Part shown: positions 55,113-64,000 of the stretch, piece by piece
Position numbering within the stretch: the stretch's first letter is position 1
Layout: each line of letters opens with the position of its first letter
Origin: Microtetraspora sp. NBRC 16547
Lineage (GTDB): Bacteria > Actinomycetota > Actinomycetes > Streptosporangiales > Streptosporangiaceae
Length of the DNA stretch: 64,000 bases
Reading direction: 5' to 3'
Assembly: GCF_030268965.1 (NCBI RefSeq)
Contig: NZ_BSSE01000013.1
Coordinates: 129,642-193,641, forward strand
Notes under the pieces: generated by a model
What the model was told of the DNA's origin: nothing
Database searches by the model: none
What the model saw: the letters and a program-made list of their open reading frames with translations, nothing else
Program-made: the position numbers and the translations under genes

Positions 55113-56225
55113 TCAGCCGGCGTGCTCCGAGTAGGCCCGCAGCACCGCGTGCAGCGCGTCCTCCTCGCCCGGCAGTTCCCGTCCCCGGCGAGCCGAACGC
55201 TCCGCGAGCGCCTTCAGCAGGGCGTGGTCGCCGAGCAGCCGGTCGAGCTCCCCCCGCATCGCGGCCGCGTTCCCCTCGGGGACCAGGACCGCGGCGTCGC
55301 CGACAAGATCGGGAATGCCGCCCACACGGGTGGCGATGATCGGCGTGCCCGCCTTGAGCGCCTCCTGGACGCTCAGCGGCTGTCCCTCCCACCGGCTCGG
55401 CACCAGCAGCGCGTCCGCGACCTGGAGCAGGTCCGCCGGGGCGGCCCAGCCGTACAGGAGGACGGGCAGCCGCTCCGCGTCGATCCGCTCCTGGATCTGC
55501 CGCCGCAACGGCCCGTCCCCGGCGACGACGAAGAGCGGCCTCGCCGCGTACGGCCCCGCCGCCGCGTCCAGCAGCGCCTCCAGCCCCTTCTGCTGGGCCA
55601 GCCTGGCGATCGTGAGCACGACGGGCCGGTCCCCGGTGAACCCGGCGGCCCGCTCGGCGAGCTCCCGCCGTACGTCCTCGGGTGAACGGGAGGGCCGCGC
55701 GAGAGGCGGCGCGGGCACGACAGCGGCGTCGATCCGCCTGGCGCCCCTGGCCCGCATCCGATCCCCGAGGTCGGGGGAAACGACCAGGACGCGGTCGGCC
55801 CGGCGCGCCACGATCCGCTCCAGCACCCCGTAGATCGCGCCCGTCGCCCCGCCGGCCGTGACGGCGTTGTGCAGGGTGACCACGAGCCGCGCTCTCCGTC
55901 CGGTCCCCGCCAGCGCGAGCGCGGCGAAGGCGCCCGCCCGCAGGCCGTGGGCGTGCACAGCGTCGGCGCCTCTGACGGCGTTCCTGAGCCGGAGGACGGC
56001 TCCGAGGTCGGCGAGCGGACGCGGCCGGTCGGCGATCGGCACGGCGGCGAACCGCGCGCCCGCGCCGGTGAAGTCGAAAGCGTCTTCGGTGGCCCGCGGT
56101 CCCGCGACCACCACCTGGCGACCGTCCCCGGCCAGCCGCTCGGCGAGCATCCGCACGTGCCGGCCCACGCCTCCCGCGCTGGTTCCCAGCACGAGCGCGA
56201 CCCGCCGCACCCCCTGATCAGACAC
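55113..56225 (-). CDS. GT4-type glycosyltransferase (GT-B fold)
   Basis: A 370-residue glycosyltransferase. The N-terminal Rossmann domain shows GTSAGGVGRHVRMLAERLA and VHAHGLRAGAFAALA; the C-terminal donor-binding domain shows VLTIARLAQQKGLEALLDA, VVAGDGPLRRQI, PSRWEGQPLSVQEALKAGTPII and IPDLVGDAAVLV. The EX7E-like part in EGQPLSVQEALK fits a retaining GT4 enzyme. GTG 56225 overlaps the murJ stop by eight bases, so both are coupled. It may glycosylate a lipid-linked envelope precursor; donor and acceptor are unknown. Confidence 0.88.
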   Translation of the reverse strand: MSDQGVRRVALVLGTSAGGVGRHVRMLAERLAGDGRQVVVAGPRATEDAFDFTGAGARFAAVPIADRPRPLADLGAVLRLRNAVRGADAVHAHGLRAGAFAALALAGTGRRARLVVTLHNAVTAGGATGAIYGVLERIVARRADRVLVVSPDLGDRMRARGARRIDAAVVPAPPLARPSRSPEDVRRELAERAAGFTGDRPVVLTIARLAQQKGLEALLDAAAGPYAARPLFVVAGDGPLRRQIQERIDAERLPVLLYGWAAPADLLQVADALLVPSRWEGQPLSVQEALKAGTPIIATRVGGIPDLVGDAAVLVPEGNAAAMRGELDRLLGDHALLKALAERSARRGRELPGEEDALHAVLRAYSEHAG

Positions 56226-57927
56226 CTTCCCCCTCTTCCCGGCGACGCCTGATGGCGCGCAGATCCTCGCGATCGACGGCCGCCGCGACCAGGACGCCGA
56301 CGGCGACGGCGGCGAGCCCGGCGAGGATCGCCACGCCCGCGCTCACCCACGGCCCGGTTCCGCCCACAAGCCGTACGGCTCCCGCGCCCGCCAGCCAGCC
56401 CGCGCCTCCGCCCAGCAGCGCGGCGGCCGCGGCCCGGGAGATCCCCCGGAGCGCCTCGCCGCCGCGGGCCCGGAACACGGAGGCGAGCAGGAGCGCTCCC
56501 CCGGCCGTCATGCCGACCGCCTGGCCGAGCGCCAGCCCGCCGAGTTTCCACCCGTCGGGGAGAGCGGCCGCGAGTGCCACCTGGGCGACGATGACGACCA
56601 GCCAGCCGGCGACCATGCCCCGCGCTGCCTCCCTGCCCCGGCCGTCGGCGTAGAGCACCTTGCTGAGGTGGGCCATCAGGCCGTATCCGACCAGGCCCGG
56701 CGCGAACAGCGCGATCGCCCGGGCGAACTCGGCGGGGTCCACGCTGGTGTCCGCCTGCCCCAGGAAGACCTCCGCGGCGGGAGCGGCGACGGCGGCGAGC
56801 GCTCCCGCGGCGAGCCCGGAGACCAGCACCACGGCCCGCGTCGTCCGGGACGACAGCGCGGCGAAGCCCGCCGGGTCGCCGGCGGCCGCCCGGGTCGAGA
56901 GCACGGGAAACGCGCTCGTGGCGATGGGCACCGCGAGCACGGCGTACGGCACCTGGTAGATCGCCCACGCGTAGCCGTACGCCGCGAGCGTGCCGCCGCC
57001 GATCCGGTTGGCCACGGGGATGACGATCGCCATGGCGGCCTGCTGCACCACCAGCGCGCTGAGCCCGGCCAGGGCGAGCCTGCGCACCTGGACGGCGACA
57101 CCGGGAGGGAAGCGCAGCGTCGGCCGCAGCCGCAGCCCGAGCCGGGAGACGGGCCCGAGCACGGTGACGACCAGGGCGAGCACCCCCAAGGTCGTCCCGA
57201 CGGAGAGCGCGAGCTCGGCCGGGCGCGGCAGCTCGGACAGGTCGGCGCCGTGCCCGCCGAGCGGGACGAACATCAGGTACGCGACGATGACGACGACGCT
57301 GGACACCAGCGGCGCGACGGCGGGGGCGGAGAAGCGGCGATGGGCCTGGAGCACGCCGTAGAGCACGACGGCCACGCCGTACAGGGGGATCTGCGGCGCG
57401 AAGACGACCAGCATGCGGCCGGCCACCGCGACCACCTCGCCCGCGTCGCAGCCGGGGACGGTGGAGGCGACCAGACCGACGAGCGGCCGGGCCAGGAGCG
57501 CGGTGAGCACGCCGAGCGGGACCAGCAGCACGACCACCCACGTCAGCAGGGCCGAGGAGATCCAGCCGACCTCCTCCCGGGCCCCCTCCTCATCTGTGGC
57601 TTCCGCGGCGCTCTGGGAGGTGTCTCCAGGACCGGGTACGGCCGCCGCCCGTGAGGAGGCGGACACCGCCGCATAGCGTCCGGCGGCCCCGGCGAGGACT
57701 GGGACGACCATTCCGGCGAGCGCTCCGCCGACGACGAGTTCGAACATGATGTTCGGCACGTTGTTGGCGGTGACGTAGGCGGTGGAGAGGCAGTTCGTGC
57801 CGACCGCGCGGGCGAAGACCAGCTGCTTGGCGAACCCGGTGGCGCGGGCGATGATGCTGATGGCTCCGATGAGCACCGCCGCGCCGGCGACGCCCGCGCC
57901 CACGCGCCTGGTCATACGGAGCCGCAT
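56218..57927 (-). CDS. murJ: MurJ-like lipid II flippase (MOP/MviN family)
   Basis: A 569-residue membrane protein of the MviN/MurJ family with about 14 helices. Family landmarks are SIIARATGFAKQLVFARAVG, NNVPNIMFELVVGGALAGMVVPV at the N-terminal inner gate and later AIYQVPYAVLAVPIATSAFPVLS. Residues about 85-115 form a polar loop. MurJ flips lipid-linked peptidoglycan precursors across the membrane; another copy may exist elsewhere, because actinomycetes often have a second murJ near the origin. The start ATG 57927 lies one base after the previous stop. The next gene codes a glycosyltransferase. Confidence 0.88.
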   Translation of the reverse strand: MRLRMTRRVGAGVAGAAVLIGAISIIARATGFAKQLVFARAVGTNCLSTAYVTANNVPNIMFELVVGGALAGMVVPVLAGAAGRYAAVSASSRAAAVPGPGDTSQSAAEATDEEGAREEVGWISSALLTWVVVLLVPLGVLTALLARPLVGLVASTVPGCDAGEVVAVAGRMLVVFAPQIPLYGVAVVLYGVLQAHRRFSAPAVAPLVSSVVVIVAYLMFVPLGGHGADLSELPRPAELALSVGTTLGVLALVVTVLGPVSRLGLRLRPTLRFPPGVAVQVRRLALAGLSALVVQQAAMAIVIPVANRIGGGTLAAYGYAWAIYQVPYAVLAVPIATSAFPVLSTRAAAGDPAGFAALSSRTTRAVVLVSGLAAGALAAVAAPAAEVFLGQADTSVDPAEFARAIALFAPGLVGYGLMAHLSKVLYADGRGREAARGMVAGWLVVIVAQVALAAALPDGWKLGGLALGQAVGMTAGGALLLASVFRARGGEALRGISRAAAAALLGGGAGWLAGAGAVRLVGGTGPWVSAGVAILAGLAAVAVGVLVAAAVDREDLRAIRRRREEGEGV

Positions 57928-57928
57928 C

Positions 57929-58987
57929 TCACGGGGTCGGGGAGGCGACGACGGGCGGAGGCGGCACGGGGCGGCGGCCCAGCATGTCGATCCGGTTGAG
58001 CACGGGGTTGGCGGCGATCACCTTGGTGAAGCTGACCTTCTCCGAAGCGGCGGTGAGCGCGGCGACCGTGCCGAGCAGGACCAGCCGGCCGGTACGGCCC
58101 AGCCGCACGGTGGAGGCGAGCCCGAGCAACGCCCCGAGCGCGTTCGCCCCGGCGTCGCCGAGCATGGCCCGCTCCCCCAGGTCCTCTGGCAACAGGGCCA
58201 CGGCGGCGCCGAGCGGGATCGCGGTCAGCACGGCGGCGCCGCGTGGATCGGCCGCCCGCGCATCCGGAGACGCCGAAGACGCCGGAGACGTCGCCGGGGA
58301 CGTCGCCATGGCTGTCCCCAGGGATGCCGCGAGCAGCGGCGCCCCGGCCAGGAGCGCGACCTTGATGGCTCGTCCCGGCCTGAGGTCGAAGAGGTTCGCC
58401 AGGTTGGCGCTCCCGGCGATGACGGCGCCGTCGACCAGCGTGTCGAGCACGCCCAAGGCCGCACCGCTGGGGCGAGTGGCCGGGTCACGGGCGAGCACGG
58501 CCGCGGCGAAGCCGGTCGCGCCGATCCCGATGATCTTCACGGCGCCGCTGGTGACCTCGCCGCGTGCGAGCGCCGACAGGTGGCCTTTGAACCCCTTGGA
58601 CGAGGTGCTGCCGAGCACGTCGTCGTACGCGCCGAGGGCGCCGCTGCCGAGACCGGCGAGCAGCGCGGCGGAGCGGAGCCGCGGGGAGAGCCCGGGCGCG
58701 AGCGCCGCCGCCGCGCCGGCGCCGGCGACGAGGGCCGGCCCCTCCAGCAGCGTGATCGGCTCGCCCCTGTGGTTGGTCCTGGTCCACGTCTTCTCGTCGC
58801 CGATCGGGGGACGGCGCCGGAACGCGGCGTAGGCCGCGCGGGCCGCGACCGCTCCGGCCGCCGCGCCGGCGACGGCGGCGGCGAGAACGCCGATCATCGA
58901 TGCGGGCTTCGCTCCCGGCGACGGGCTCGCCGGCGACCGGCGCAGCAAGGTGCTCGCCGCCAGACCGGTCCAGGGACGACTGGCCAC
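57929..58987 (-). CDS. MraY/WecA-like glycosyl-1-phosphate transferase homologue (GT4 PNPT family)
   Basis: A 352-residue membrane protein that keeps a reduced set of polyprenyl-phosphate N-acetylhexosamine-1-phosphate transferase motifs. It has NHRGEPITLLEGPAL at the first loop, GAYDDVLGSTSSKGFKGH with the Asp pair, NLANLFDLRPGRAIK in place of the NxxNxxDGLDG loop, and LGDAGANALGALLG for the later metal site. It is shorter in membrane helices than MraY, so activity may differ. It sits between an MctB-like gene and murJ on one strand, so a role in envelope lipid-linked sugars is likely. GTG 58987 follows GAGGAG; ATG 58897 is an alternative that removes a Ser/Pro-rich leader. Confidence 0.75.
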   Translation of the reverse strand: MASRPWTGLAASTLLRRSPASPSPGAKPASMIGVLAAAVAGAAAGAVAARAAYAAFRRRPPIGDEKTWTRTNHRGEPITLLEGPALVAGAGAAAALAPGLSPRLRSAALLAGLGSGALGAYDDVLGSTSSKGFKGHLSALARGEVTSGAVKIIGIGATGFAAAVLARDPATRPSGAALGVLDTLVDGAVIAGSANLANLFDLRPGRAIKVALLAGAPLLAASLGTAMATSPATSPASSASPDARAADPRGAAVLTAIPLGAAVALLPEDLGERAMLGDAGANALGALLGLASTVRLGRTGRLVLLGTVAALTAASEKVSFTKVIAANPVLNRIDMLGRRPVPPPPVVASPTP

Positions 58988-59029
58988 AGCAGGCTCCTCT
59001 TCCTCGGATATTCCTCGGGACGCGTTCTG

Positions 59030-60010
59030 TCAGCCGCCCGACGCCACCGGTTTGGGGGTGGGGCTGATGCCGGGCGCGGCGGGCGGCGCGAACGCCGAGG
59101 TGTCGCTTCCGACACCGTACGCGCCGGAACGACCGGCAAGTTGCTCCCGAAGAGCGTAGACGACGGTGATCCGGCCCGCGGGCATATCGACGGTGTCCAC
59201 GGTCGAGACCTTCGACGCGGCCTCGCCCGCGTCGTGCAGCGCCGAGATCGCGCCACCCGAGCCGGAGGCGGTCGTGGTGCCGGCCAGAACGGTGCCGAGA
59301 CCGGCCGAGTCGAGACCCGCCGCGAGAGACACGATGGCGGCCGTCTGCGTCTCGGCGTCATCCCCCTCGTACGCCTGGCCCGGTGCCATCACGATCGCGA
59401 TGGTGGCGCGCTGCGCCGGTGTGCCGGCCATGGCCAGGAAGCCGCCGGTCTGGAACGCCTCCAGCACGCTCACCGCGGCCGGGTCCTCCCGGCCCGCCTG
59501 ACCGCGGTCACCGGTCAGCAGGGCCCCGCCCAGCACCGCCGCCGCCTTGTCGTACGGCGAGGCGGCGTCGGCGAACCGCGTCCCGGCGGGGGCGACGGTG
59601 CCCGCGAGCTGGTCGACGACGTTCGTCTGGTCGGAGGCGAGGAACTTCTCCGTCAGGCTGACCCGGCCGGTGTACACCGCGCCGGAGTCGCCGAGGACCT
59701 TCACGATGTCGTCGCGCCGGCCCGCGGGGGCTCCGGGGGCCTCGACGAGGACGACCCGCTCGCCGGTGAGCTGGCCACGGAGCAGAGCGGCCGAGTGCTC
59801 GGTCACGAAGGAGGCGTTGCCCTTCTCCCTGGCCTGCAGCGCGGTGATCGTGTCGCGGTTCTCCGAGTTCGCCTGGCGCAGCTGGGCGGTGATCTCCTGC
59901 GCCGACCTGTAGAACGGCGTCTCCAGCACGGTGCTGCCGAGCACGATGCCGACCGTGAGCGCGAGGAAGATCGCCACGATGGATACGAGGTGATAGCGGA
60001 AATCGATCAC
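59030..60010 (-). CDS. MctB/SteB-like copper transporter family protein (DUF3186)
   Basis: A 326-residue envelope protein. A single helix near the N-terminus (YHLVSIVAIFLALTVGIVLG) follows IDFR, the typical start of the family, then a coiled segment (RSAQEITAQLRQANSENRDTI) and an extracytoplasmic domain. The C-terminal 25 residues are Pro/Ala-rich. Mycobacterium MctB is linked to copper resistance; Corynebacterium SteB works with SteA in cell separation. GTG 60010 overlaps the SteA-like stop by GTGA, supporting a SteA-SteB unit. Confidence 0.87.
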   Translation of the reverse strand: MIDFRYHLVSIVAIFLALTVGIVLGSTVLETPFYRSAQEITAQLRQANSENRDTITALQAREKGNASFVTEHSAALLRGQLTGERVVLVEAPGAPAGRRDDIVKVLGDSGAVYTGRVSLTEKFLASDQTNVVDQLAGTVAPAGTRFADAASPYDKAAAVLGGALLTGDRGQAGREDPAAVSVLEAFQTGGFLAMAGTPAQRATIAIVMAPGQAYEGDDAETQTAAIVSLAAGLDSAGLGTVLAGTTTASGSGGAISALHDAGEAASKVSTVDTVDMPAGRITVVYALREQLAGRSGAYGVGSDTSAFAPPAAPGISPTPKPVASGG

Positions 60011-61203
60011 GAGAAGAGTCCGACCAGCCAGAAGGTGAAGCCGTTCCAAGCCTCGACCAGCCCGTTCAGCCAGACGCGGCCGACCGGTGAGACCGAGAGC
60101 ACCACGCCGATCGTGATCAGCGTGGTGGCGACGAGAAGCAGCAGGGACGACGTGGAGATTCGACTGCGATAAAGCCTGCTGACGCCCTTGGCGTCGACGA
60201 GCTTGCTGCCCACCCGGAGCCGGGTGAGGAAGGTGCTGGCCATGCCGGAGCGCCCCTTGTCGAGGAACTCGACGAGCGTCCAGTGCGTGCCGACGGCGAC
60301 GATCAGCGACGCGCCCTTGTCGTCGGCGAGCAGCATGGCGATGTCCTCGCTGGTGCCCGTGGCGGGGAACAGGACGGCCTGCTGGCCGAGCCGGTGCACC
60401 CGCTCCAGGCCCGGCGCGCGGCCGTCGCGGTAGGCGTGCACCACCAGCTCGGCGCCGCAGCAGAGCGCCTTCTCGGACACCGAGTCGAAGTCCCCGACGA
60501 TCATGTCGGGCAGGTAGCCGGCCTCGACCAGGGCGTCCGCTCCGCCGTCCACCCCGATGAGCACCGGACGGTACTCCCGGATGTACGGCCGCAGCGTCGC
60601 CAGGTCCTCCTTGTAGTGGTATCCGCGGACGACGATGAGGACGTGCCGGCCCTCCATGGAGGTGCGGACGTCGGGCACGCCGATGCCGTCGATGAGCAGA
60701 TCACGCTCGCGCCGGACATACTCCATCGTGTTGGCGGCGAACGCCTCGATCTGGACCGACAGCCCGGCCCTGGCCTCGGTCATGGCCGCCTCGACCGTCT
60801 CGACGGTCTGCACCTCGCCCTTGCCGACCACTTCGTCGCCGACGTGGACCAGCCCCTCGTGGAGGCGGATGACGTCGCCGTCCTTGATCCGCTCGAACAG
60901 CTCGGGGGTGGCGTTGTCGACGACTGTGACGCCGGCCTCGACGAGGATCTGCGGCCCGAGGTTGGGGTAGCGCCCGCTGATGCCCGCCGCCACGTTGACC
61001 ACCGCGGCCGCGCCACACGCGACGAGGGCCTCCGCGCTCACTCGGTCGACGTCAACGTGATCGATAATCGCGATTTCCCCGGCCTTGAGGCGCTTGGTCA
61101 GCCTCTTGGTCCGCCTGTCGATTCTCGCCACTGCCGTCACCCCGGGAAGGTCGTCTGCCTTCCTGCGGCGGAGGCCCGGAACGTTCAAGCTCGGGACCTT
61201 CAT
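60007..61203 (-). CDS. steA: SteA-like cell-division protein with thiamine pyrophosphokinase-like domain
   Basis: A 398-residue protein. The middle (about residues 60-340) is the SteA/Rv1697 domain that resembles the catalytic part of thiamine pyrophosphokinase: VLIGVDGGADALVEAGYLPDMI, VGDFDSVSEKAL and PATGTSEDIAMLLADDKGA. Two hydrophobic helices at the C-terminus (LLLLVATTLITIGVVLSV and WNGFTFWLVGLF) fix it to the membrane. In Corynebacterium SteA and SteB influence septal peptidoglycan cleavage. ATG 61203 is chosen; ATG 61212 is equally possible. It follows recN by 73 bases. Confidence 0.88.
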   Translation of the reverse strand: MKVPSLNVPGLRRRKADDLPGVTAVARIDRRTKRLTKRLKAGEIAIIDHVDVDRVSAEALVACGAAAVVNVAAGISGRYPNLGPQILVEAGVTVVDNATPELFERIKDGDVIRLHEGLVHVGDEVVGKGEVQTVETVEAAMTEARAGLSVQIEAFAANTMEYVRRERDLLIDGIGVPDVRTSMEGRHVLIVVRGYHYKEDLATLRPYIREYRPVLIGVDGGADALVEAGYLPDMIVGDFDSVSEKALCCGAELVVHAYRDGRAPGLERVHRLGQQAVLFPATGTSEDIAMLLADDKGASLIVAVGTHWTLVEFLDKGRSGMASTFLTRLRVGSKLVDAKGVSRLYRSRISTSSLLLLVATTLITIGVVLSVSPVGRVWLNGLVEAWNGFTFWLVGLFS

Positions 61204-61276
61204 CGTGACCATCCTGCCAGAGCGGGCGACCAAGATGGCCCCGCACCCCAGAGCGTGTCAGTTTTGTCACACCGAG

Positions 61277-62995
61277 TCAGGGTGTGGTCTTGTCCGCCGA
61301 CGCGATCGAAAGGAGCTCCTCCGCGTGCGCTCTCCCCAGCTCGGAGTCCTCCAGCCCGGCGAGCATCCGGGAGAGCTCCCGGGCCCTGCCCTCCTGGGTG
61401 AGGGCGACCACGCCGCTGCGCACCACGCTGCCGTCGCTCGCCTTCTCCACGACCAGATGCTGGTCGGCGAACGCGGCCACCTGGGGCAGGTGGGTGACCA
61501 CGATGACCTGGGCGTTCCTGGCGAGCCGCGCGAGCCGCCTGCCGATCTCGACCGCGGCCTTGCCGCCGACTCCGGCGTCGACCTCGTCGAACACGAATGT
61601 CGGCACGGGGTCCGCGCCGGCGAAGACGACCTCGATGGCCAGCATGACGCGGCTCAGCTCGCCGCCCGATGCGCCCTTGTTCAACGGCAGCGGTGGGGCC
61701 GCCGGGTGGGCTGCCATCCGGAGCTCCACCTCGTCGACGCCGTGCGGACCGAAGTCCTCGCTCCGCGTCAGGGCGACGCTGACGCGGGCGTGCGGCATGG
61801 CGAGCGCGGTGAGCTCGGCGGTGACCGCGGCGGCGAAGCGCTCGGCGGCGACCTCCCGTATCGCGGTCAGCTCGACGGCGAGCTCTTCCAGGCGCTCGGC
61901 GAGCTCGGCCCGCTCCCTGGTGAGCTCGTCGATGCGCTCGTCGTCGCCGTCGAGCTCGCCCTGCCGCGCCGCGGCGTTCCTCGCCCATTCGAGCACCGCG
62001 GCGGTGTCCTCGCCGTACTTGCGGGTCAGCCCGGCCAGCAGCGACCTGCGCTCCTGGACGGCCGCGAGACGGGCCGGGTCGGCCTCGACGGACTCGGCGT
62101 AGGCGGCCAGCTCGGTCGCCACGTCGGAGATGAGGTATCCGGCCTCGGCCAGCCGATCGGCGAGGCCGCCGAGCGCCGGATCGAAGTCGCGCACCGCCTC
62201 GACCGCCGACCTGGCCTGCCCGACCAGGGACACCGCGTCCTGCGCGATCTGCGAAGCGGACATGGGGTCGCCGAGCAGCGCGGTGTGGGCCGTGGTGGCG
62301 GCCGTGCGCAGCGCGTCGGCGTGCGCCAGCCGCTCGGCCTCCTCCCTGAGCTCGGCGTCCTCGCCCACTTTGGGGTCGGCCTTCTCGATCTCATCCAGGC
62401 CGAAGCGGAGCACGTCGGCCTCGTGGGCGCGCTCCCTGGCCCGGGTGGTCAGCTCCTGGAGCTGCTCGGCGACCTGGCGGTGCCGCTTGTACGCCTGCTC
62501 GTACGCGCGCAGCGGCTTGACCAGCTCCTCTCCGGCGTACCGGTCGAGCGCCGCGCGCTGACGGCCCGGCTGCAGGAGGCGCTGCTGGTCCATCTGGCCG
62601 TGCACGGCGACGAGGTCGTCGGCGAGGTAGGTGAGCGTCCCGACCGGGACGGTGCGGCCGCCGAGCCAGGCGCGGGAGCGGCCCTCGGAGGAGACGGTTC
62701 GGGAGATGATCAGCTCGCCGTCCTCGATCTCGCCCCCGAGGTCGGACACCTGCTGCGCCACCTTGCCGCCGGGGTCGACGACCAGGGTGCCCTCGACCGT
62801 CGCCCGGTCCGCGCCCGGCCGGACCCGCGCGGGGTCGGCCCGGCCGCCGAACAGCAGACCGAGCCCGGTGACGACCATCGTCTTGCCCGCGCCCGTCTCA
62901 CCGGTCACCACGGTGAACCCCGGTGACAGCTCCAGAACGGCCTCGTCGATCACGCCGAGCCCCTGGATCCGGACCTCCTCGACCCGTGGCCGCAC
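61277..62995 (-). CDS. recN: DNA repair protein RecN
   Basis: A 572-residue SMC-like ATPase working early in double-strand break repair. The N-terminal Walker A is TGETGAGKTMVV, and the C-terminal half has the signature LNKGASGGELSRVMLAIE and Walker B PTFVFDEVDAGVGG. Between them are two coiled-coil stretches of about 120 residues each, joined by the short hinge region near GLTRKYGEDTAAV. GTG 62995 follows GGAGGGG. It is preceded by nadK 78 bases upstream, as in Mycobacterium and Streptomyces. Confidence 0.95.
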   Translation of the reverse strand: MRPRVEEVRIQGLGVIDEAVLELSPGFTVVTGETGAGKTMVVTGLGLLFGGRADPARVRPGADRATVEGTLVVDPGGKVAQQVSDLGGEIEDGELIISRTVSSEGRSRAWLGGRTVPVGTLTYLADDLVAVHGQMDQQRLLQPGRQRAALDRYAGEELVKPLRAYEQAYKRHRQVAEQLQELTTRARERAHEADVLRFGLDEIEKADPKVGEDAELREEAERLAHADALRTAATTAHTALLGDPMSASQIAQDAVSLVGQARSAVEAVRDFDPALGGLADRLAEAGYLISDVATELAAYAESVEADPARLAAVQERRSLLAGLTRKYGEDTAAVLEWARNAAARQGELDGDDERIDELTRERAELAERLEELAVELTAIREVAAERFAAAVTAELTALAMPHARVSVALTRSEDFGPHGVDEVELRMAAHPAAPPLPLNKGASGGELSRVMLAIEVVFAGADPVPTFVFDEVDAGVGGKAAVEIGRRLARLARNAQVIVVTHLPQVAAFADQHLVVEKASDGSVVRSGVVALTQEGRARELSRMLAGLEDSELGRAHAEELLSIASADKTTP

Positions 62996-63073
62996 TGGTC
63001 CCCTCCCGTTTCGCCGACAGATCCCGCCAGAGATCCTACGCATATATCGCCAAGATTTTCGAGGACGGTGCGG

Positions 63074-63994
63074 TCAGGGGGACCGCACGCGCCCGCGCCA
63101 GCCCTCCACCGGGAGCCCGAACTTGGCGACCAGCCGGTCGGTGAACGGCGCTCCGGTGGTCTCCACCCCGAGCAGCCGGGCCAGCCTCACGGGCACGCCT
63201 CCCCTGCGTACCTCGACCCGGGCGCCCGGCGGGACGTCGAAGCGGCGCCGGCCGTCGCACCACAGCACGCCCGCGCTGGTCTCGGGGACGATCTCCATGG
63301 CGAGCGTGGAGCGCGGGGAGACCACCATCGGACGGGCGAACAGGGCGTGCGCGCTGATGGGCACCATCAGCAGCGCCTCCACCTCCGGCCAGACGACCGG
63401 GCCTCCGGCCGAGAACGCGTAGGCCGTCGAACCGGTCGGCGTCGCGCAGATCACCCCGTCGCATCCCCAGCGGGACAGCGGCCGCCCGTCGATCTCCGCG
63501 ACGAGTTCGAGCATGCGGTCCACCTTCTCGACCGTGGCCTCGTTCAGCGCCCACGTCTCGGCGAGCGTCGAGCCGTTCAGCCGGATGGCCACCTCGACCG
63601 TCATCCGCTCCTCGACCTCGTAGTGGCCGTCGACGACGCGGTCCACGGCGGCCCCGAGGTCGGCCACCTCGGCCTCGGCGAGGAAGCCGACGTGCCCGAG
63701 GTTGACCCCGAGCAGCGGGACCCCGGCCGGGCGGGCCATCTCGGCCGCGCGCAGCAGCGTCCCGTCACCACCGAGCACGATCATCAGCTCGGACTCATGG
63801 AGAGAGCCGGGGGCCGTGGGCGCGATCTCCGCACCCGGACACGCGATCTCCTCGGCCTCGACGTCGAAGACGCGGACTCGCAGCCCGGCGCTCAGCAGCC
63901 GGTGGATCACCAGCCTGGCGCTGTCCACCGCCGCGTCCCTGCCGGTGTGGGCCGTGACCAGGACGGTCCGCGGAGGAAGCTTCTGTGTCGTCAC
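63074..63994 (-). CDS. nadK: NAD kinase
   Basis: A 306-residue enzyme that phosphorylates NAD to NADP. The catalytic motif is IVLGGDGTLLRAAE; the NAD-binding motifs are GVNLGHVGFLAE, LNEATVEK and the conserved ICATPTGSTAYAFSAGG. Length and order are normal for actinobacterial PpnK. The start is GTG 63994, six bases from the window end, so any upstream partner (usually tlyA) is outside. It provides the NADP used by Zwf and other reductive enzymes. Confidence 0.95.
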   Translation of the reverse strand: MTTQKLPPRTVLVTAHTGRDAAVDSARLVIHRLLSAGLRVRVFDVEAEEIACPGAEIAPTAPGSLHESELMIVLGGDGTLLRAAEMARPAGVPLLGVNLGHVGFLAEAEVADLGAAVDRVVDGHYEVEERMTVEVAIRLNGSTLAETWALNEATVEKVDRMLELVAEIDGRPLSRWGCDGVICATPTGSTAYAFSAGGPVVWPEVEALLMVPISAHALFARPMVVSPRSTLAMEIVPETSAGVLWCDGRRRFDVPPGARVEVRRGGVPVRLARLLGVETTGAPFTDRLVAKFGLPVEGWRGRVRSP

Positions 63995-64000
63995 CGCGGC

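Overview
The window is 64 kb of very high-GC DNA with NNC/NNG-biased codons, frequent GTG and TTG starts, and core gene orders typical of Actinomycetota: tkt-tal-pgi-zwf-opcA-pgl; uvrC-rapZ-yvcK-whiA followed by gap-pgk-tpiA-secG; nadK-recN-steA-mctB; rbpA; the short pyruvoyl psd with pssA. Together with the absence of mycolic-acid genes this suggests a chromosomal segment of a spore-forming actinomycete near Streptosporangiaceae. That placement is an inference from gene order and protein similarity; no rRNA or other marker is present. No gap between genes exceeds about 280 bases.

Layout. 1-2008 (+): the end of an ABC exporter (ATPase tail plus ABC-2 permease) and an RhtA-like amino-acid exporter. 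14596-2014 (all minus, 13 genes, many start/stop overlaps): a probable hydroxyproline/proline-derivative catabolic cluster. It holds a three-part FAD/[2Fe-2S] D-hydroxyproline dehydrogenase, a DapA-family deaminase, two proline-racemase-family enzymes, a five-component Liv-type ABC importer, an ornithine-cyclodeaminase-family reductase and a GntR/FCD regulator. 14735-24331: heme A synthase, a frameshifted PH-domain gene, a two-component system, a YdcF-like protein, a PrsW-like protease, a Tat-exported dimethylformamidase-like lipoprotein and heme O synthase. 24609-33030: the transketolase/pentose-phosphate operon, followed by the 3' remnant of a GNAT toxin gene. 33362-38211: a small membrane protein, an ACT-GNAT acetyltransferase and a two-gene FAD oxidase/amidohydrolase unit. 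38636-38289: rbpA. 50880-38780 (minus): secG, triose glycolysis, whiA-yvcK-rapZ-uvrC, a Rieske lipoprotein and uvrA. 51120-55007: an MBL hydrolase, a small unknown protein, pssA-psd, and terC behind a probable Mn2+ riboswitch. 63994-55113 (minus): nadK, recN, steA-like, mctB-like, a MraY/WecA-like paralogue, murJ and a glycosyltransferase.

How the parts fit. The catabolic cluster encodes uptake, epimerisation, oxidation and deamination of 4-hydroxyproline to 2-oxoglutarate semialdehyde; the final aldehyde dehydrogenase is not in the window. The pentose-phosphate operon supplies NADPH and pentoses. ctaA and ctaB supply heme A for cytochrome oxidase. The right end combines NADP synthesis, DNA repair and cell-envelope assembly.

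Most notable non-coding features: a yybP-ykoY-like Mn2+ aptamer upstream of terC whose 3' strand can alternatively cover the terC Shine-Dalgarno sequence; a perfect inverted repeat and a 14-bp tandem array between the epimerase and importer genes; and a recurring habit of short tandem repeats (9, 12, 13, 17 bp) sitting at or over gene stop codons.
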